A stretch of DNA of 64,000 nucleotides from Methylobacterium sp. Leaf117 (GTDB lineage: Bacteria > Pseudomonadota > Alphaproteobacteria > Rhizobiales > Beijerinckiaceae). Shown piece after piece: positions 26,282-35,302 of this stretch (within the stretch, counting starts at the first letter, position 1; the number at the start of each line of letters is the position of its first letter). The position numbers were made by a program, and so were the translations under genes. Location: the NCBI RefSeq assembly GCF_001422985.1, contig NZ_LMNL01000003.1, positions 277 to 64,276 on the forward strand. The letters are read 5' to 3'. A model generated the notes under the pieces. The model was not told the DNA's origin, did no database searches, and saw nothing but the letters and a program-made list of their open reading frames with translations.

Positions 26282-27667
26282 ATGAGCAACCGGATGTGGG
26301 GCGGGCGCTTCGCGAGCGGCCCCGCCGAGATCATGGAGGAGATCAACGCCTCCATCGGGTTCGACAAGCGCCTCGCGCCCCAGGACATCCGTGGCTCGCT
26401 GGCGCATGTGGCGATGCTGGGACAGGCGGGAATCCTCCCCCCCGCCGATGTGGCTGCGATCGAGGACGGTCTCAAGGCCGTGCGCGACGAAATCGAGGCG
26501 GGGGGCTTCGTGTTCAAGCGCGAACTCGAGGACATCCACATGTCCGTCGAGAGCCGGCTGACCGAGATCGTCGGCCCGGCGGCCGGGCGCCTGCACACGG
26601 CGCGCTCGCGCAACGATCAGGTCGCCACCGGCATGAAGCTGTGGGTGCGCGACACCCTGGACAGCCTGGACGCCCAGGCCGCCGGCCTGCAGAAGGCCTT
26701 GGCCGAGAAGGCGCAGGCCCATGCCGCCACGGTGATGCCGGGCTTCACCCACCTGCAATCGGCCCAGCCCGTCACCTTCGGCCACCATTGCCTCGCCTAT
26801 GTCGAGATGCTGGCCCGCGACCGCGGCCGGTTCCGCGATGCCCGCGCCCGCCTGAACGAGTGCCCGCTGGGTGCTGCGGCGCTGGCCGGCACCTCGTTCC
26901 CCATCGACCGGCATGCCACCGCCGCCGCGCTGGGCTTCGACCGGCCGACGGCGAACTCCCTCGATTCCGTCGCCGACCGCGACTTCGCCCTGGAATCGCT
27001 CTCCGCCGCGGCGATCTGCGCCGTTCACCTGTCGCGCTTCGCCGAGGAGCTGGTGGTCTGGACCTCGGCCCAGTTCAACTTCGTCCGGCTGTCCGATGGG
27101 TACACCACCGGCTCGTCGATCATGCCGCAGAAGCGCAACCCGGACGCGGCCGAGCTGGTGCGGGCCAAGTCCGGCCGCGTCATCGGTGCGCTCACGGGAC
27201 TGCTGATCGTGATGAAGGGACTGCCGCTCGCCTATTCGAAGGACATGCAGGAGGACAAGGAGGGCACCTTCGACGCGCTCCAGGCCCTCTCGCTGTGCCT
27301 GGCCGCCATGACCGGCATGGTGCGCGACCTCGAACCGAATGCCGCGGTGCTCGCCCGCGCCGCCGGCTCCGGCTACGCCACCGCGACCGACCTCGCCGAC
27401 TGGCTGGTGCGGGAACTCGGCTTGCCGTTCCGCGAAGCGCACCACGTCACGGGCCGCCTCGTCGGCACGGCCTCCGCCCGCAATGTCGGCCTGGAAGACC
27501 TGTCGCTGGCCGAGATGCAGTCCGCCGAGCCCCGCATCACCGAGGCGGTCTACGCGGTGCTGGGCGTCGAGAACTCGGTCTCGAGCCGGACCAGCTACGG
27601 CGGCACCGCCCCCGACAACGTGCGCGCCCAGGCCGCACGCTGGATCGCGGCCCTCGCGGACGCATAG
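26282..27667 (+). CDS. argH: Argininosuccinate lyase
   Basis: This 461-residue enzyme catalyses the last step of arginine synthesis, splitting argininosuccinate to arginine and fumarate. It begins [20 protein letters not shown], the conserved ArgH N-terminus. [12 protein letters not shown] and [13 protein letters not shown] contribute active-site residues. [12 protein letters not shown] is the fumarase/aspartase superfamily signature carrying the catalytic serine loop. The length is typical. It is divergent from tlpA. Confidence 0.97.
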   Translation: MSNRMWGGRFASGPAEIMEEINASIGFDKRLAPQDIRGSLAHVAMLGQAGILPPADVAAIEDGLKAVRDEIEAGGFVFKRELEDIHMSVESRLTEIVGPAAGRLHTARSRNDQVATGMKLWVRDTLDSLDAQAAGLQKALAEKAQAHAATVMPGFTHLQSAQPVTFGHHCLAYVEMLARDRGRFRDARARLNECPLGAAALAGTSFPIDRHATAAALGFDRPTANSLDSVADRDFALESLSAAAICAVHLSRFAEELVVWTSAQFNFVRLSDGYTTGSSIMPQKRNPDAAELVRAKSGRVIGALTGLLIVMKGLPLAYSKDMQEDKEGTFDALQALSLCLAAMTGMVRDLEPNAAVLARAAGSGYATATDLADWLVRELGLPFREAHHVTGRLVGTASARNVGLEDLSLAEMQSAEPRITEAVYAVLGVENSVSSRTSYGGTAPDNVRAQAARWIAALADA

Positions 27668-27758
27668 GCCGAAAGAACCGGCCTCGGGGCAGGTGCGTTC
27701 ACGGCTTAGCTATGTGATGCTGTGTAAGACCTGACCCGAGCCCTTCGGAGATCTTTCC

Positions 27759-28160
27759 ATGACCCCTGAAAGCGCGATTGCGCCGGATGATGTCCCGGCC
27801 CTCGCGGCCGATGCCACGGCCCTGATCGACGTGGCCCTGAGCCGGCTGCCCGAGGCCGACCGGGCCGCCTTCTGGGCCTCGGTGCGCAAGTGCTACAACA
27901 CGCCCTACAACGACCCGAAGCCCCGGGCGCTGCCGCGGGTCCAGGTACCGGTCCAAGGACCGGTCCAAGGACCAGTCCAGGTATCGGTCCAAAGACCGGT
28001 CCAAGTACCGGTCCCGGTGCCGGTCCAAGGGGAGGCTCAGGCCGTCGCGCCCGTCGCCGAACCGGCTCGCACCACGGTCTCGAGCCTCGCGGCAGCCGTG
28101 ATGGCGACGCTGCCGAGCGCTTTTCCGAGTGCCGTGCCGGCGGAGCCGCACGCCGCCTGA
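27759..28160 (+). CDS. Hypothetical protein with Val-Gln-Pro repeats
   Basis: The 133-residue product has a helical N-terminal half (DVPALAADATALIDVALSRL, AFWASVRKCYNTPYND) followed by PVQ/GPVQ-type dipeptide repeats (about residues 66-90) encoded by 12-16-bp units of GGTCCAAGGACC type. The last part is Ala-rich. There is no signal peptide. The N-terminal half looks like a real conserved small domain; the repeats look like recent slippage. No family is assigned. Confidence 0.6.
   Translation: MTPESAIAPDDVPALAADATALIDVALSRLPEADRAAFWASVRKCYNTPYNDPKPRALPRVQVPVQGPVQGPVQVSVQRPVQVPVPVPVQGEAQAVAPVAEPARTTVSSLAAAVMATLPSAFPSAVPAEPHAA
27945..28035. repeat. Degenerate tandem repeat inside a coding region
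   Basis: About seven units containing GGTCCAAGGACC- or GGTCCAAGTACC-like sequence. Several units are themselves palindromic (GGTCC/GGACC), so the region can also form hairpins. Confidence 0.75.
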
Positions 28161-28291
28161 CGCGTGCCGGCGGCGCCCCGGAGCGGGGGCGGCGCCATCG
28201 TCCTGTTTCCTGAAGTCCGCGTGCCTTCGCGCCGCAAGTCCGGACGCGTGGGCGGGGCCTCCCGGCCCGGCACCGTCCCGAAGGGTCCTCC

Positions 28292-28984
28292 ATGCTTCCA
28301 GTTCTGCGGCGCGGTCTCCGGCTCGGGGCCGTCACGATCGTCCTGGCCGGTCCGGTCTCCCTCCTGCCGATGCCGGCCGTGCCCGGCGCGCTTCTCGGCG
28401 CGGCGCAGGTTTTGGCGCAGGATGCCGCGCCCGAGGCGTCCGAAGCGCCCAGCCGGAAGCGCGGCCGGCGCGGGCGCGAGAAGGCCCCCCTGACGGCGCC
28501 GGGCATGCAGCAGGCCACGCCGGTCGCGATCTTCGGCGACTGGAACGTCTTCGCCAACGGCCAGGGCAAGACCCGCGTCTGCTACGCCATCGCCCAGCCG
28601 CAGACGCGTTCGCCCAAGACCCTGAAGCGCGACACGGCCTATCTCTTCGTGACCGTGCGCAAAGCCGAGAACGTGGCCAACGAGGTCGCGGTGATGCTGG
28701 GCTTCCCCGCCAAGCCTGCCAGCAGCCAGGCTAAGGCCAATGCGGGGCCGGCGCCCACCGACCCGACCCTGATCCTCGGCGCCACCCGCTACGGCCTCGT
28801 CACCAAGGACAACAACGCCTGGCTCCAGAACCCGGCGGAGGAGACCCGCGTGGTCACCGAGATGACGCGCACGGCCAAGCTCCAGATCAAGACCACCTCG
28901 ATGCGGGGCAATCCCACCCAGGACGATTACGCCCTGGCGGGCTTCGCCGAGGCGATGAAGCGCGCCCGCGACGAGTGCAAGTAG
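28292..28984 (+). CDS. Invasion-associated locus B (IalB)-like secreted protein
   Basis: This 230-residue protein has a long signal peptide (hydrophobic to about residue 43, ending AQVLAQ), then a basic stretch SRKRGRRGREK. The core (FGDWNVFANGQGKTRVCYAIAQP, YLFVTVRKAENVANEVAVML) has the FGDW...CY pattern of IalB family proteins, periplasmic proteins widespread in alphaproteobacteria whose biochemical role is unclear. The final Cys (DECK) may pair with the Cys of VCYA. Start ATG 28292 was chosen; it stands in a moderately spaced intergenic gap. Confidence 0.78.
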   Translation: MLPVLRRGLRLGAVTIVLAGPVSLLPMPAVPGALLGAAQVLAQDAAPEASEAPSRKRGRRGREKAPLTAPGMQQATPVAIFGDWNVFANGQGKTRVCYAIAQPQTRSPKTLKRDTAYLFVTVRKAENVANEVAVMLGFPAKPASSQAKANAGPAPTDPTLILGATRYGLVTKDNNAWLQNPAEETRVVTEMTRTAKLQIKTTSMRGNPTQDDYALAGFAEAMKRARDECK

Positions 28985-28990
28985 ACAGAC

Positions 28991-29035
28991 GAGCCGCAGG
29001 TCTGCGAGCCGCAGGTCTCCAGGCTACAGGTCTCC
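28991..29035. repeat. Three 15-bp tandem repeats
   Basis: Three units of GAGCCGCAGGTCTCC type lie between the convergent ialB-like and osmoprotectant ATPase genes. There is no clear terminator function. Confidence 0.75.
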
Positions 29036-29058
29036 AGGCGCGCAGCAAGCAGGCGGGT

Positions 29059-30015
29059 CTACGCCCGCGTTGCGGCGTCTCCCGCCTGGGCCGCTTCGTC
29101 CCGGATCGATGACAAGGTGAGATGGGCCGGCGCGCCGTCGCCGGTCAGGTCGAGCCGGTCGGCGCCCGTGGCCAGCAGCAGGGACAGCGCCTCGCGCACC
29201 GAGGCGCCCTTGTCGAGGGCGGGCGCGCCCGGGGCGGCACCGGGGCGCGCCAGGGTGCCGGCGGGGATCAGGGCGAGGCGGCGCAGCGCCCGGTCCTGAC
29301 CGGTGAAGCCGGCCACGAAGGCATCGGCCGGTGCGGCGAGGAGGCGCTCCGGGGTGTCGGCCTGGACGATCCGGCCGGCGCGCATCAGCACCACCCGGTC
29401 GCCCATCCGCATCGCCTCGTCGATGTCGTGGGTAACGAGGAGCACGGTCTTGCCGAGGCGCCGCAGGATGGCGCCGATCTCACCCTGGAGCCGGTCGCGG
29501 GCGACGGGGTCCACGGCCCCGAAGGGCTCGTCCATGAGGAGGACCGGCGGATCGGCCGCGAGCGCCCGGGCGACGCCGACGCGCTGGCGCTGGCCGCCGG
29601 AGAGCTCGTGCGGGCGCCGCCGGCGATACTCGGCCGGGTCGAGTCCCACGAGATCGAGCATGGCATCGACCCGCTCGGCGATCCGGGAGCGGGGCCAGCC
29701 GAGCAGGCCCGGCACGGTGGCGATGTTGTCGGCGACGCTGCGATGGGGAAACAGGCCGACGCCCTGGAGCACGTAGCCGATGCGTCGGCGCAGGGCGACC
29801 GGATCGCCCTGCATCACGTCCACGCCCGCGACGAGGACCCGGCCCGCATCCGGCTCCACCAGCCGGTTGACCATGCGCAGAGTGGTGGATTTCCCGCAGC
29901 CCGAGGGGCCGATCAGGGCGCAGACGCTGCCTTCGGCGACCGCGAGGTCGAGATTGTCCACGGCGGGGCGCCCGGCATCCGGGAACCGCTTGCTCACGCC
30001 CTCCAGGCGGATCAC
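29059..30015 (-). CDS. Osmoprotectant-type ABC transporter ATP-binding protein
   Basis: This 318-residue ATPase belongs to the glycine betaine/choline/carnitine importer group (OsmV/OpuCA). Walker A is GPSGCGKST, the Q-loop is YVLQGVGLFPHRSV, the signature is LSGGQRQRV and Walker B is VLLMDEPFGAVD with the switch His in LLVTHDIDEA. The tail after about residue 250 is shorter than in E. coli OsmV (about 375 residues), so the CBS pair that senses ionic strength is mostly absent. No permease or binding-protein gene is adjacent, so the partners must lie elsewhere. Confidence 0.88.
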   Translation of the reverse strand: MIRLEGVSKRFPDAGRPAVDNLDLAVAEGSVCALIGPSGCGKSTTLRMVNRLVEPDAGRVLVAGVDVMQGDPVALRRRIGYVLQGVGLFPHRSVADNIATVPGLLGWPRSRIAERVDAMLDLVGLDPAEYRRRRPHELSGGQRQRVGVARALAADPPVLLMDEPFGAVDPVARDRLQGEIGAILRRLGKTVLLVTHDIDEAMRMGDRVVLMRAGRIVQADTPERLLAAPADAFVAGFTGQDRALRRLALIPAGTLARPGAAPGAPALDKGASVREALSLLLATGADRLDLTGDGAPAHLTLSSIRDEAAQAGDAATRA

Positions 30016-30051
30016 GGCACGGTTCCGACGTGACGCACGCCGGTCTGCGGC

Positions 30052-30324
30052 TCAGCAGCCCTTGCAGATCGAGCCCATGGTGGTGCGCATCTTGTTGTCC
30101 CAGGCCTTGTCGCGGGCCGCCGAGGCGCGCTGGGCCTTCACCATGTCGGCCTCGGTGGAGGCGCGGGTGTAGGGAGCGCCGCCCCGGTCGCCGCCGCTCG
30201 GCGGCTTGGTCACGCCCGATGCCGTGATGTTCCGTGGAACGGGCGCGCCCGGCGCGGGCTGGGCCAGCACCGGAGCGGCACCGAGGAGAACGGCGAGGGT
30301 CGAAACGACAAGGATGCGGGACAT
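30052..30324 (-). CDS. Small secreted hypothetical protein
   Basis: This 90-residue protein has a clear signal peptide (residues 1-21, ending PVLAQ). The mature part is charged and ends in MGSICKGC, with a Cys pair three residues apart at the very C-terminus. The pair could form a disulfide or bind metal. It lies 36 bp upstream of the osmoprotectant ATPase gene and could be cotranscribed with it. No family is recognised. Confidence 0.65.
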   Translation of the reverse strand: MSRILVVSTLAVLLGAAPVLAQPAPGAPVPRNITASGVTKPPSGGDRGGAPYTRASTEADMVKAQRASAARDKAWDNKMRTTMGSICKGC

Positions 30325-30541
30325 GAGGGCAGACGATCCCCGACAGATTTCAGCGCATGGAGCCGAAGGACGGATCGGTCCGCAGGCCTGACGGCCTGGC
30401 GATCCGCCACTCGCTTCGTTCTGATCCCTACGATGGACAGCGCTTGAAAATATGGCGCCTTGACCATGCCGGACCCCGCCGGAGCCCTGATCAGGTGCGA
30501 AATGGCACCCCTGGGCGGCTTTCGTCGGTCAGGCAGTGCCG

Positions 30542-30862
30542 TCACGGACCGCTGAGAAACCCGATCCGCTGGCGGGCCGGCTGGCCGAGCCAGAGCAGGA
30601 CGGCCCCGATCACCAGTCCGACCAGGGCGGCGGGCGCCAGGGTGAGCGGCAGAACCAGGATCTTCCACAACCAGGGGGCGACGCCCTCGACCGTGCCCTG
30701 CAGGGCGCTCGCCCGGTCCTTGAACAGGGTGAAGGCGAGATCGCTGACGCTGGTGACGCGCACGGCGTCGTTCGCGATGGAGCGCGCGCCGTCATAGACG
30801 AGGCAGACGAAGCCCGCCGCGAGGAAGACGAGGCCGAGGAAGCGGCTGAGGAAACGGACCAT
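30542..30862 (-). CDS. Small conserved membrane protein
   Basis: The 106-residue protein has a membrane segment at about residues 8-27, an amphipathic stretch with DGARSIANDAVRVTSVSD, and a second long hydrophobic region at about 66-97 (LVLPLTLAPAALVGLVIGAV). The layout is that of small inner-membrane proteins common in Rhizobiales, function unknown. Start ATG 30862 directly precedes the hydrophobic segment; longer frames overlap the divergent HAD gene's leader. Confidence 0.65.
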   Translation of the reverse strand: MVRFLSRFLGLVFLAAGFVCLVYDGARSIANDAVRVTSVSDLAFTLFKDRASALQGTVEGVAPWLWKILVLPLTLAPAALVGLVIGAVLLWLGQPARQRIGFLSGP

Positions 30863-31052
30863 CGCACCCGATCGCACCGCCGGCATCCGGGCCGGCCCCG
30901 GAGGCTGAGTAGGAGGGCACGTCGCGGTGCGCAAGCCACCGTCGTCCGAGCGGCGGGCGCTGCGGTTTGCGCGGGATCGCGATCGCGCCATATGCGGGCA
31001 CGGGGCCGCGCGGCGCGGGGCCCATCCGCAGCCCGAGACCCGATCGAAGCCC

Positions 31053-31769
31053 ATGCGCGACGCCTCCCCCCTCCTCGATCCGGTGCCCGCCCCCGGCGAG
31101 ACCGCACCCGCCCTCGCGCTGGTGATCTTCGATTGCGACGGCGTCCTCGTCGACAGCGAGCCGATCAGCCTCGGGCGCCTGACTGCCGGTCTCAACCGCA
31201 TCGGCGTGCCCATCGACGTCGAGACCGTGCGGGCGCGCTTCGCCGGCACCTCGATGGTTTCCATCATGGGCCACATCGCCCGCGATTACGGAGTCACGGC
31301 GCCGGAAGGCTTCGTCGAGGCGGTGAAGGAGGATACCCTGCGGGCCTTCGACACCGAGCTGCGCGCCGTGGCGGGCGTCGCGACGGCAGTGGCCGAACTC
31401 GGCCTGCCGTCCTGCGTCGCTTCGAGCAGCGACCCCGTGCGCCTGCGCCACTCCCTCGGGCTCACCGGCCTGCTGCCCCTGTTCGAGGGGCGGATCTTCT
31501 CCTCGACCCTGGTGGCGCGGGGCAAGCCGGCCCCCGATCTGTTCCTCCACGCCGCCGCCGCCATGGGCGTCGCCCCGGAGGCCTGCCTGGTGATCGAGGA
31601 CAGCGTTCCGGGCGTCACCGCCGCCCGCGCCGCCGGCATGCGCGTCGTCGGCTTCAGTGGCGGCGGTCACTGGAGCCACGATCCGGCGGCGGCCGACCTG
31701 ACCCGGGCCGGCGCCGCCCGGATCTTTCGCGACTATCAGGACCTTGCCGCCATCATCGCGGCCGCCTGA
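31053..31769 (+). CDS. HAD-family phosphatase (phosphoglucomutase/phosphatase-like)
   Basis: This 238-residue protein has the nucleophile motif [12 protein letters not shown] (Asp near residue 29), motif II SSS after CVAS, Lys in [11 protein letters not shown] and motif [19 protein letters not shown]. The four-helix cap between motifs I and II is typical of the DhaK/beta-PGM subgroup acting on small phosphosugars. ATG 31053 is used since the frame upstream is poorly conserved-looking. It stands alone between a divergent membrane protein and a 400-bp gap. Confidence 0.85.
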   Translation: MRDASPLLDPVPAPGETAPALALVIFDCDGVLVDSEPISLGRLTAGLNRIGVPIDVETVRARFAGTSMVSIMGHIARDYGVTAPEGFVEAVKEDTLRAFDTELRAVAGVATAVAELGLPSCVASSSDPVRLRHSLGLTGLLPLFEGRIFSSTLVARGKPAPDLFLHAAAAMGVAPEACLVIEDSVPGVTAARAAGMRVVGFSGGGHWSHDPAAADLTRAGAARIFRDYQDLAAIIAAA

Positions 31770-32175
31770 CGCCTCCGGCGCGCGGAGTGCGGGCGCGCCG
31801 CGAAAGAAGCACGCGCCCCGCGCGTCGAGCGGGGCCGTTTGTGCCACGTTTCGCCCTGCATTCGAAAGATCGATCCGTTGACGAAAGCTCGCCGGATGAG
31901 CATCTTGAAGACGTTCGGTGGCCCCCAATCGGGTCGCCGGGCCGCGGTGATTTGAAGTGTGTAGCTTGCGCCGCGTCATCAAACGCTAAAGCACCGCGAT
32001 GCGCGCGCGCCTCGTGGTCCTTCTTAACAAGGATGACTTGCCGTGACTGTCTGCACTGCGCTCCGATCTCCACAGAACGCCCGGTTCCAACGCGGTTGTT
32101 GTCGACGCTGACCTCTCCGTCGCGTCCCACGATCCTGTCCCTGCCGGCCCAAAGCCGGCCACCGGAGTTCCCGTC
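31770..32175. other. Intergenic region of 406 bp
   Basis: Around 31855-31920 and 31975-32040 it is clearly less GC-rich than the genes. It probably holds the promoter of the following small gene. No ORF with gene-like codon use, no strong hairpin and no RNA family were recognised. Confidence 0.35.
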
Positions 32176-32499
32176 ATGCCGCATGCCCAGACCGACGCCG
32201 ATCGGGCATTGAACCGCCTGCACGCCACGCCCGCTTTCCCGGACCACCGGGCGGACCGCGCCCGCAACCGCCTCCATGCCGAGCCGACCCGCATCATCGA
32301 GATCGGCGAGGTCACCGCCGGCATCGCCGTGCCGGAGCCGGGCGGGGTCCGCTTCTTCGCATCGAGCCGCGACTTCGCGCCCCTCGAGGGCACGGTGTTC
32401 CGCAGCGTCGAGCAGGCCGCCCGGGCCGCCCGCGACCGCTTCCGCAGCCAGACCCGCCCGCGGGCCGGCGCCCTCGGGGAACGCCTGCGGGCGGTGTAA
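32176..32499 (+). CDS. Hypothetical small protein
   Basis: This 107-residue soluble protein has repeated short motifs at the start (ALNRLHATPAFPDHRADRAR, then NRLHAEPTRI), a central strand-rich part EIGEVTAGIAVPEPGGVRFFA and a C-terminal helix with many Arg. The repeat of NRLHA six codons apart is visible at protein level. GC3 is gene-like. No family is recognised. Confidence 0.6.
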   Translation: MPHAQTDADRALNRLHATPAFPDHRADRARNRLHAEPTRIIEIGEVTAGIAVPEPGGVRFFASSRDFAPLEGTVFRSVEQAARAARDRFRSQTRPRAGALGERLRAV

Positions 32500-32538
32500 G
32501 CGGGCGACCCGGGCGCATCGCGACACCGGGGGGCGGCG

Positions 32539-33237
32539 TCAGACCGGCCAGGCCGCATCCCGGTAGGCGCCGTCCCAGAACAGGTATTCGAGCCGGGTGG
32601 CCTGGCGGTAGGCCCGGTGCATCCGCGCCCGGACGTCCGGCGAGGCGCCGCGGGCTGCCGCGTCGGTGGCGGCGATCATGGCGGCGACGGCCTCGGCGAA
32701 ATCCTCGCCCGCATAGGTGTCGATCCAGGCCCGGTACGGGTTGTCGGCGCCAGCCCGCGCAACGATGTCCCGGCCGATCTCGGCATAGATCCAGAAGCAT
32801 GGCAGCAGGGCGCCGAGCACCACCTCGTAGGGCTCCGCGTAGGCGGTGGCGAGGAGGTACGACACGTAGTGATCGCAGGGTGGCGAGAGCGGTGTCTCCG
32901 CGAAGGTCGTGGCGTCGATGCCGTAATCGCGGAAGAAGCCGCCGTGCAGCGAGCGCTCCACCACGATCGCGGTCTCGGCCGCGCGGGCGAACTGCACCAT
33001 CCGGTCCGGGTCCGGCGCCTTGGCGGCGGCGAGGGCCAGCGCCCGGCCGAAGCCCACGAGGTAATGTGCATCCTGCACGATGTAGTGGATGAAGCGCGCC
33101 CGGGTGAGGGTGCCGGCGGCGAGTTCGGCGTTGAACGGCATGGTGCGGATGGTCTCGTAGGCCTCCGCGTTGCGCGCCCAGGCCTCTGCTGAGAACGCCT
33201 CGCCCGATCCAGCGTCTGTCGAGACGGCCCTCGTCAT
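32539..33237 (-). CDS. tenA: TenA family thiaminase II / aminopyrimidine aminohydrolase
   Basis: This 232-residue all-helical cytoplasmic enzyme salvages the thiamine pyrimidine by deaminating aminopyrimidine to HMP. Visible family features are FIHYIVQDAHYLVGFGRAL, the mid Cys in LLPCFWIYAEIG (catalytic Cys of TenA) and NPYRAWIDTYAGEDF. The length matches the family. The ATG at 33237 overlaps the stop of the upstream aldose-epimerase-like gene by four bases (ATGA), so the pair is translationally coupled. No other thiamine genes are nearby. Confidence 0.9.
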   Translation of the reverse strand: MTRAVSTDAGSGEAFSAEAWARNAEAYETIRTMPFNAELAAGTLTRARFIHYIVQDAHYLVGFGRALALAAAKAPDPDRMVQFARAAETAIVVERSLHGGFFRDYGIDATTFAETPLSPPCDHYVSYLLATAYAEPYEVVLGALLPCFWIYAEIGRDIVARAGADNPYRAWIDTYAGEDFAEAVAAMIAATDAAARGASPDVRARMHRAYRQATRLEYLFWDGAYRDAAWPV

Positions 33238-34124
33238 ACCCGGCTCTCCGGCTCGAAGGACAGGGTGACGCCGTGGCGGGCGCGCTGGCCCGGGGCCAGC
33301 ATCCGCTGCGAATCCCGCCGCGTGAGGTCGCCGGCGAAGCCCGCCCAGTCGGCATGGCCGGTCCAGCATTCGAGCGAGAGGAACGGGGCCGTCGGCTTGG
33401 TCCAGACCGCCAGATGGGGAAAGTCCGAGACCGCCAGACGGATCGCCGCGCCGTCGGGCCCGGTGAAGCGCATCCAGGCGCTCGCCGCATCCCGGAACAC
33501 CAGGGCCTCGGTGAAGAGGGCCGGATCGAGGGGCAGAGTGTCGCCGTCGAGCGGGACCGGCCGCTCCGCGCGCAGGAGCAGGCCGCCGTCCCCCACCTCC
33601 GGCACGAACGGACGTTCCGGGTGTTCGAACCGGACCGCGTAGCCGCCGCCCGCCGCGCGGGTGCCGCCGGCGAAGGGCCACGGGAAGGCCGGGTGGAAGC
33701 CGAGGCCGTAGGGCAGGGGCACCGTGTCGGTGTTCTCGATCCAGATCTCGAAGTCGAGCAGGCCGGGGCCGACCCGGGCGGTGATGTCGAGGCGGAAGGC
33801 GTAAGGGAAATGCGCGCGGGTCTCGGCGCTGTCGGTCAGGCGCAGGCCGACGCTGTCCGCGGCCCGCTCGATCACCGTGAAGGGCAGGTCGCGGGCAAAG
33901 CCGTGCTGCGGCATCGGGTAGGCCTGGTCGCCCACCTGCACGGTGCCGCCCGAGGAGGCGCCGACCACCGGGAACAGCCACGGCGCGTGGCGATTCCAGT
34001 GCTGCGGATCGCCGCTCCAGAGGTATTCGCGTCCCGCCACCTGCCAGGACACGGGCTCGGCGCCATCGACGTCGATGACCGCCTGCGTGCCGTCGCCGGC
34101 GCTGATCGTAATCCGTTCGCCCAT
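33234..34124 (-). CDS. Aldose 1-epimerase family protein (YeaD/YphB-like)
   Basis: This 296-residue protein has the galactose mutarotase fold. The active-site histidines are in MPQHGFARDLPF and GLGFHPAFPWPF, with the acidic residue expected in the C-terminal SLECWTGHADW. The LGFHPAF form and length fit the LacX/YeaD-like branch acting on hexoses or hexose-6-phosphates. The gene ends in an ATGA overlap with tenA. It starts at ATG 34124; mepA lies 56 bp upstream in the same direction, so all three may be cotranscribed. Confidence 0.87.
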   Translation of the reverse strand: MGERITISAGDGTQAVIDVDGAEPVSWQVAGREYLWSGDPQHWNRHAPWLFPVVGASSGGTVQVGDQAYPMPQHGFARDLPFTVIERAADSVGLRLTDSAETRAHFPYAFRLDITARVGPGLLDFEIWIENTDTVPLPYGLGFHPAFPWPFAGGTRAAGGGYAVRFEHPERPFVPEVGDGGLLLRAERPVPLDGDTLPLDPALFTEALVFRDAASAWMRFTGPDGAAIRLAVSDFPHLAVWTKPTAPFLSLECWTGHADWAGFAGDLTRRDSQRMLAPGQRARHGVTLSFEPESRV

Positions 34125-34180
34125 CTCGCGTCCTGTCGTCCGGCTGGCCGCTCCCCAGATGGGGGCGGCGGGAGGGGTCC

Positions 34181-35221
34181 TCAGCGCGCCTTCAGCACCG
34201 CCCGGCAGGCGGAGGGAAGGGCGGCCATGGTCATCGGAGGCTTCGGGCGCGGCGGTTTCGTCGCCGGTTTCGGATTCAGGATCGCGTCGCTGAACCAGTA
34301 GGCCAGCTCCTCGCCGCAGCCGTCGCCGGAGGGCGGCGGGGCCTGGTCGCCGCACTGGTCCTGGCCCGCCGGGCAGGCGAGGCGGATGTGGTAGTGGTAG
34401 TTGTGCCCGTACATCGGCCGCACCTTCGAGAGCCAGGCCCGGTCGCCGCCGGCCTCGCGGCACAGGGCCTTCTTGATCGCCGGATTGACGAAGAGGCGCG
34501 CCACCTCGCGCTCCTGCGCGGTCATCCGGATCAGCTTGAGGTGCTCGGGAGTCCAGACCCGCGGATCGATGTCGAGGCGGTCGGCCCGGACCACGTTGGT
34601 GGCGGAGGTCTCCTCGCGTTCGGCCCGGCTCATGCGGTGATCGGGCATCGGGGTCAGCCAGATGTCGGCGTCGAGGCCGAGCTGGTGCGAGGCGTGGCCG
34701 GTGAGCATCGGGCCGCCGCGCGGCTGCGACATGTCGCCGACGAGGAGGCCGCTCCAGCCGATGCGGGGCGCCTTGGCGGCCAGCCGCTCCAGGAATTCCA
34801 CCAGCGGCGGGGTGCCCCACATCCGGTTGCGCGACAGGCGCATCACCTGCCAGTTCGGCCCGTCGACGGCCAGCGCCTCGCCGCCCGAGAAGCAGCCCTT
34901 GGCGTAGGAGCCGTAGGCCTCGGCGGGGCCGGGAGCGGGCGTGGTGGCGCGGCCGAACAGGGCCTTGGCGGGGGTGTCCGGCGCGTCCGGATTGGCCAGT
35001 GGCGGCAGGGGTTTCGGGTTGACGCTGCCCCGGTCCTGGGCCTCGGCGCACAGGGGCAGCCCGAGGACCGGGGCGAGGAGCAGGAGGGTCGCGAGGCGGA
35101 GACGGAGGGTCAGCGGAAGGCTCCCGGAATCGCGTCCCCACCGAGCGGGGCGCCGTGAATCAGGCCGAGGATCCAGGCCGAGGTCGAGACCCCCGGGGTG
35201 AATCCTGGATCGTGGCGCCAC
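34181..35221 (-). CDS. mepA: Penicillin-insensitive murein endopeptidase
   Basis: This LAS-family zinc endopeptidase cleaves D-Ala-mDAP crosslinks in the periplasm. The diagnostic blocks are present: TGHASHQLGLDADIWL (His and Asp zinc ligands) and GHNYHYHIRLACP (last His ligand). The Cys residues in SYAKGCF, CREAGGD and CGDQ probably form disulfides, as known for MepA. A hydrophobic signal segment (LATLLLLAPVLGLPLCAEA) lies before DRGSVNP. The start is uncertain: the only standard codon in frame is the GTG at 35221, giving a 50-residue leader before the signal; a non-canonical CTG nearer the signal is possible. Confidence 0.9.
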   Translation of the reverse strand: MAPRSRIHPGGLDLGLDPRPDSRRPARWGRDSGSLPLTLRLRLATLLLLAPVLGLPLCAEAQDRGSVNPKPLPPLANPDAPDTPAKALFGRATTPAPGPAEAYGSYAKGCFSGGEALAVDGPNWQVMRLSRNRMWGTPPLVEFLERLAAKAPRIGWSGLLVGDMSQPRGGPMLTGHASHQLGLDADIWLTPMPDHRMSRAEREETSATNVVRADRLDIDPRVWTPEHLKLIRMTAQEREVARLFVNPAIKKALCREAGGDRAWLSKVRPMYGHNYHYHIRLACPAGQDQCGDQAPPPSGDGCGEELAYWFSDAILNPKPATKPPRPKPPMTMAALPSACRAVLKAR

Positions 35222-35302
35222 GCTAGTCGATCGGGGCTCGGCCCGTCGAGGGCACGCAGCGAAGGTTCGCGAACGCCCCCGGGTAGGACGGAGAAGCCCG
35301 GC

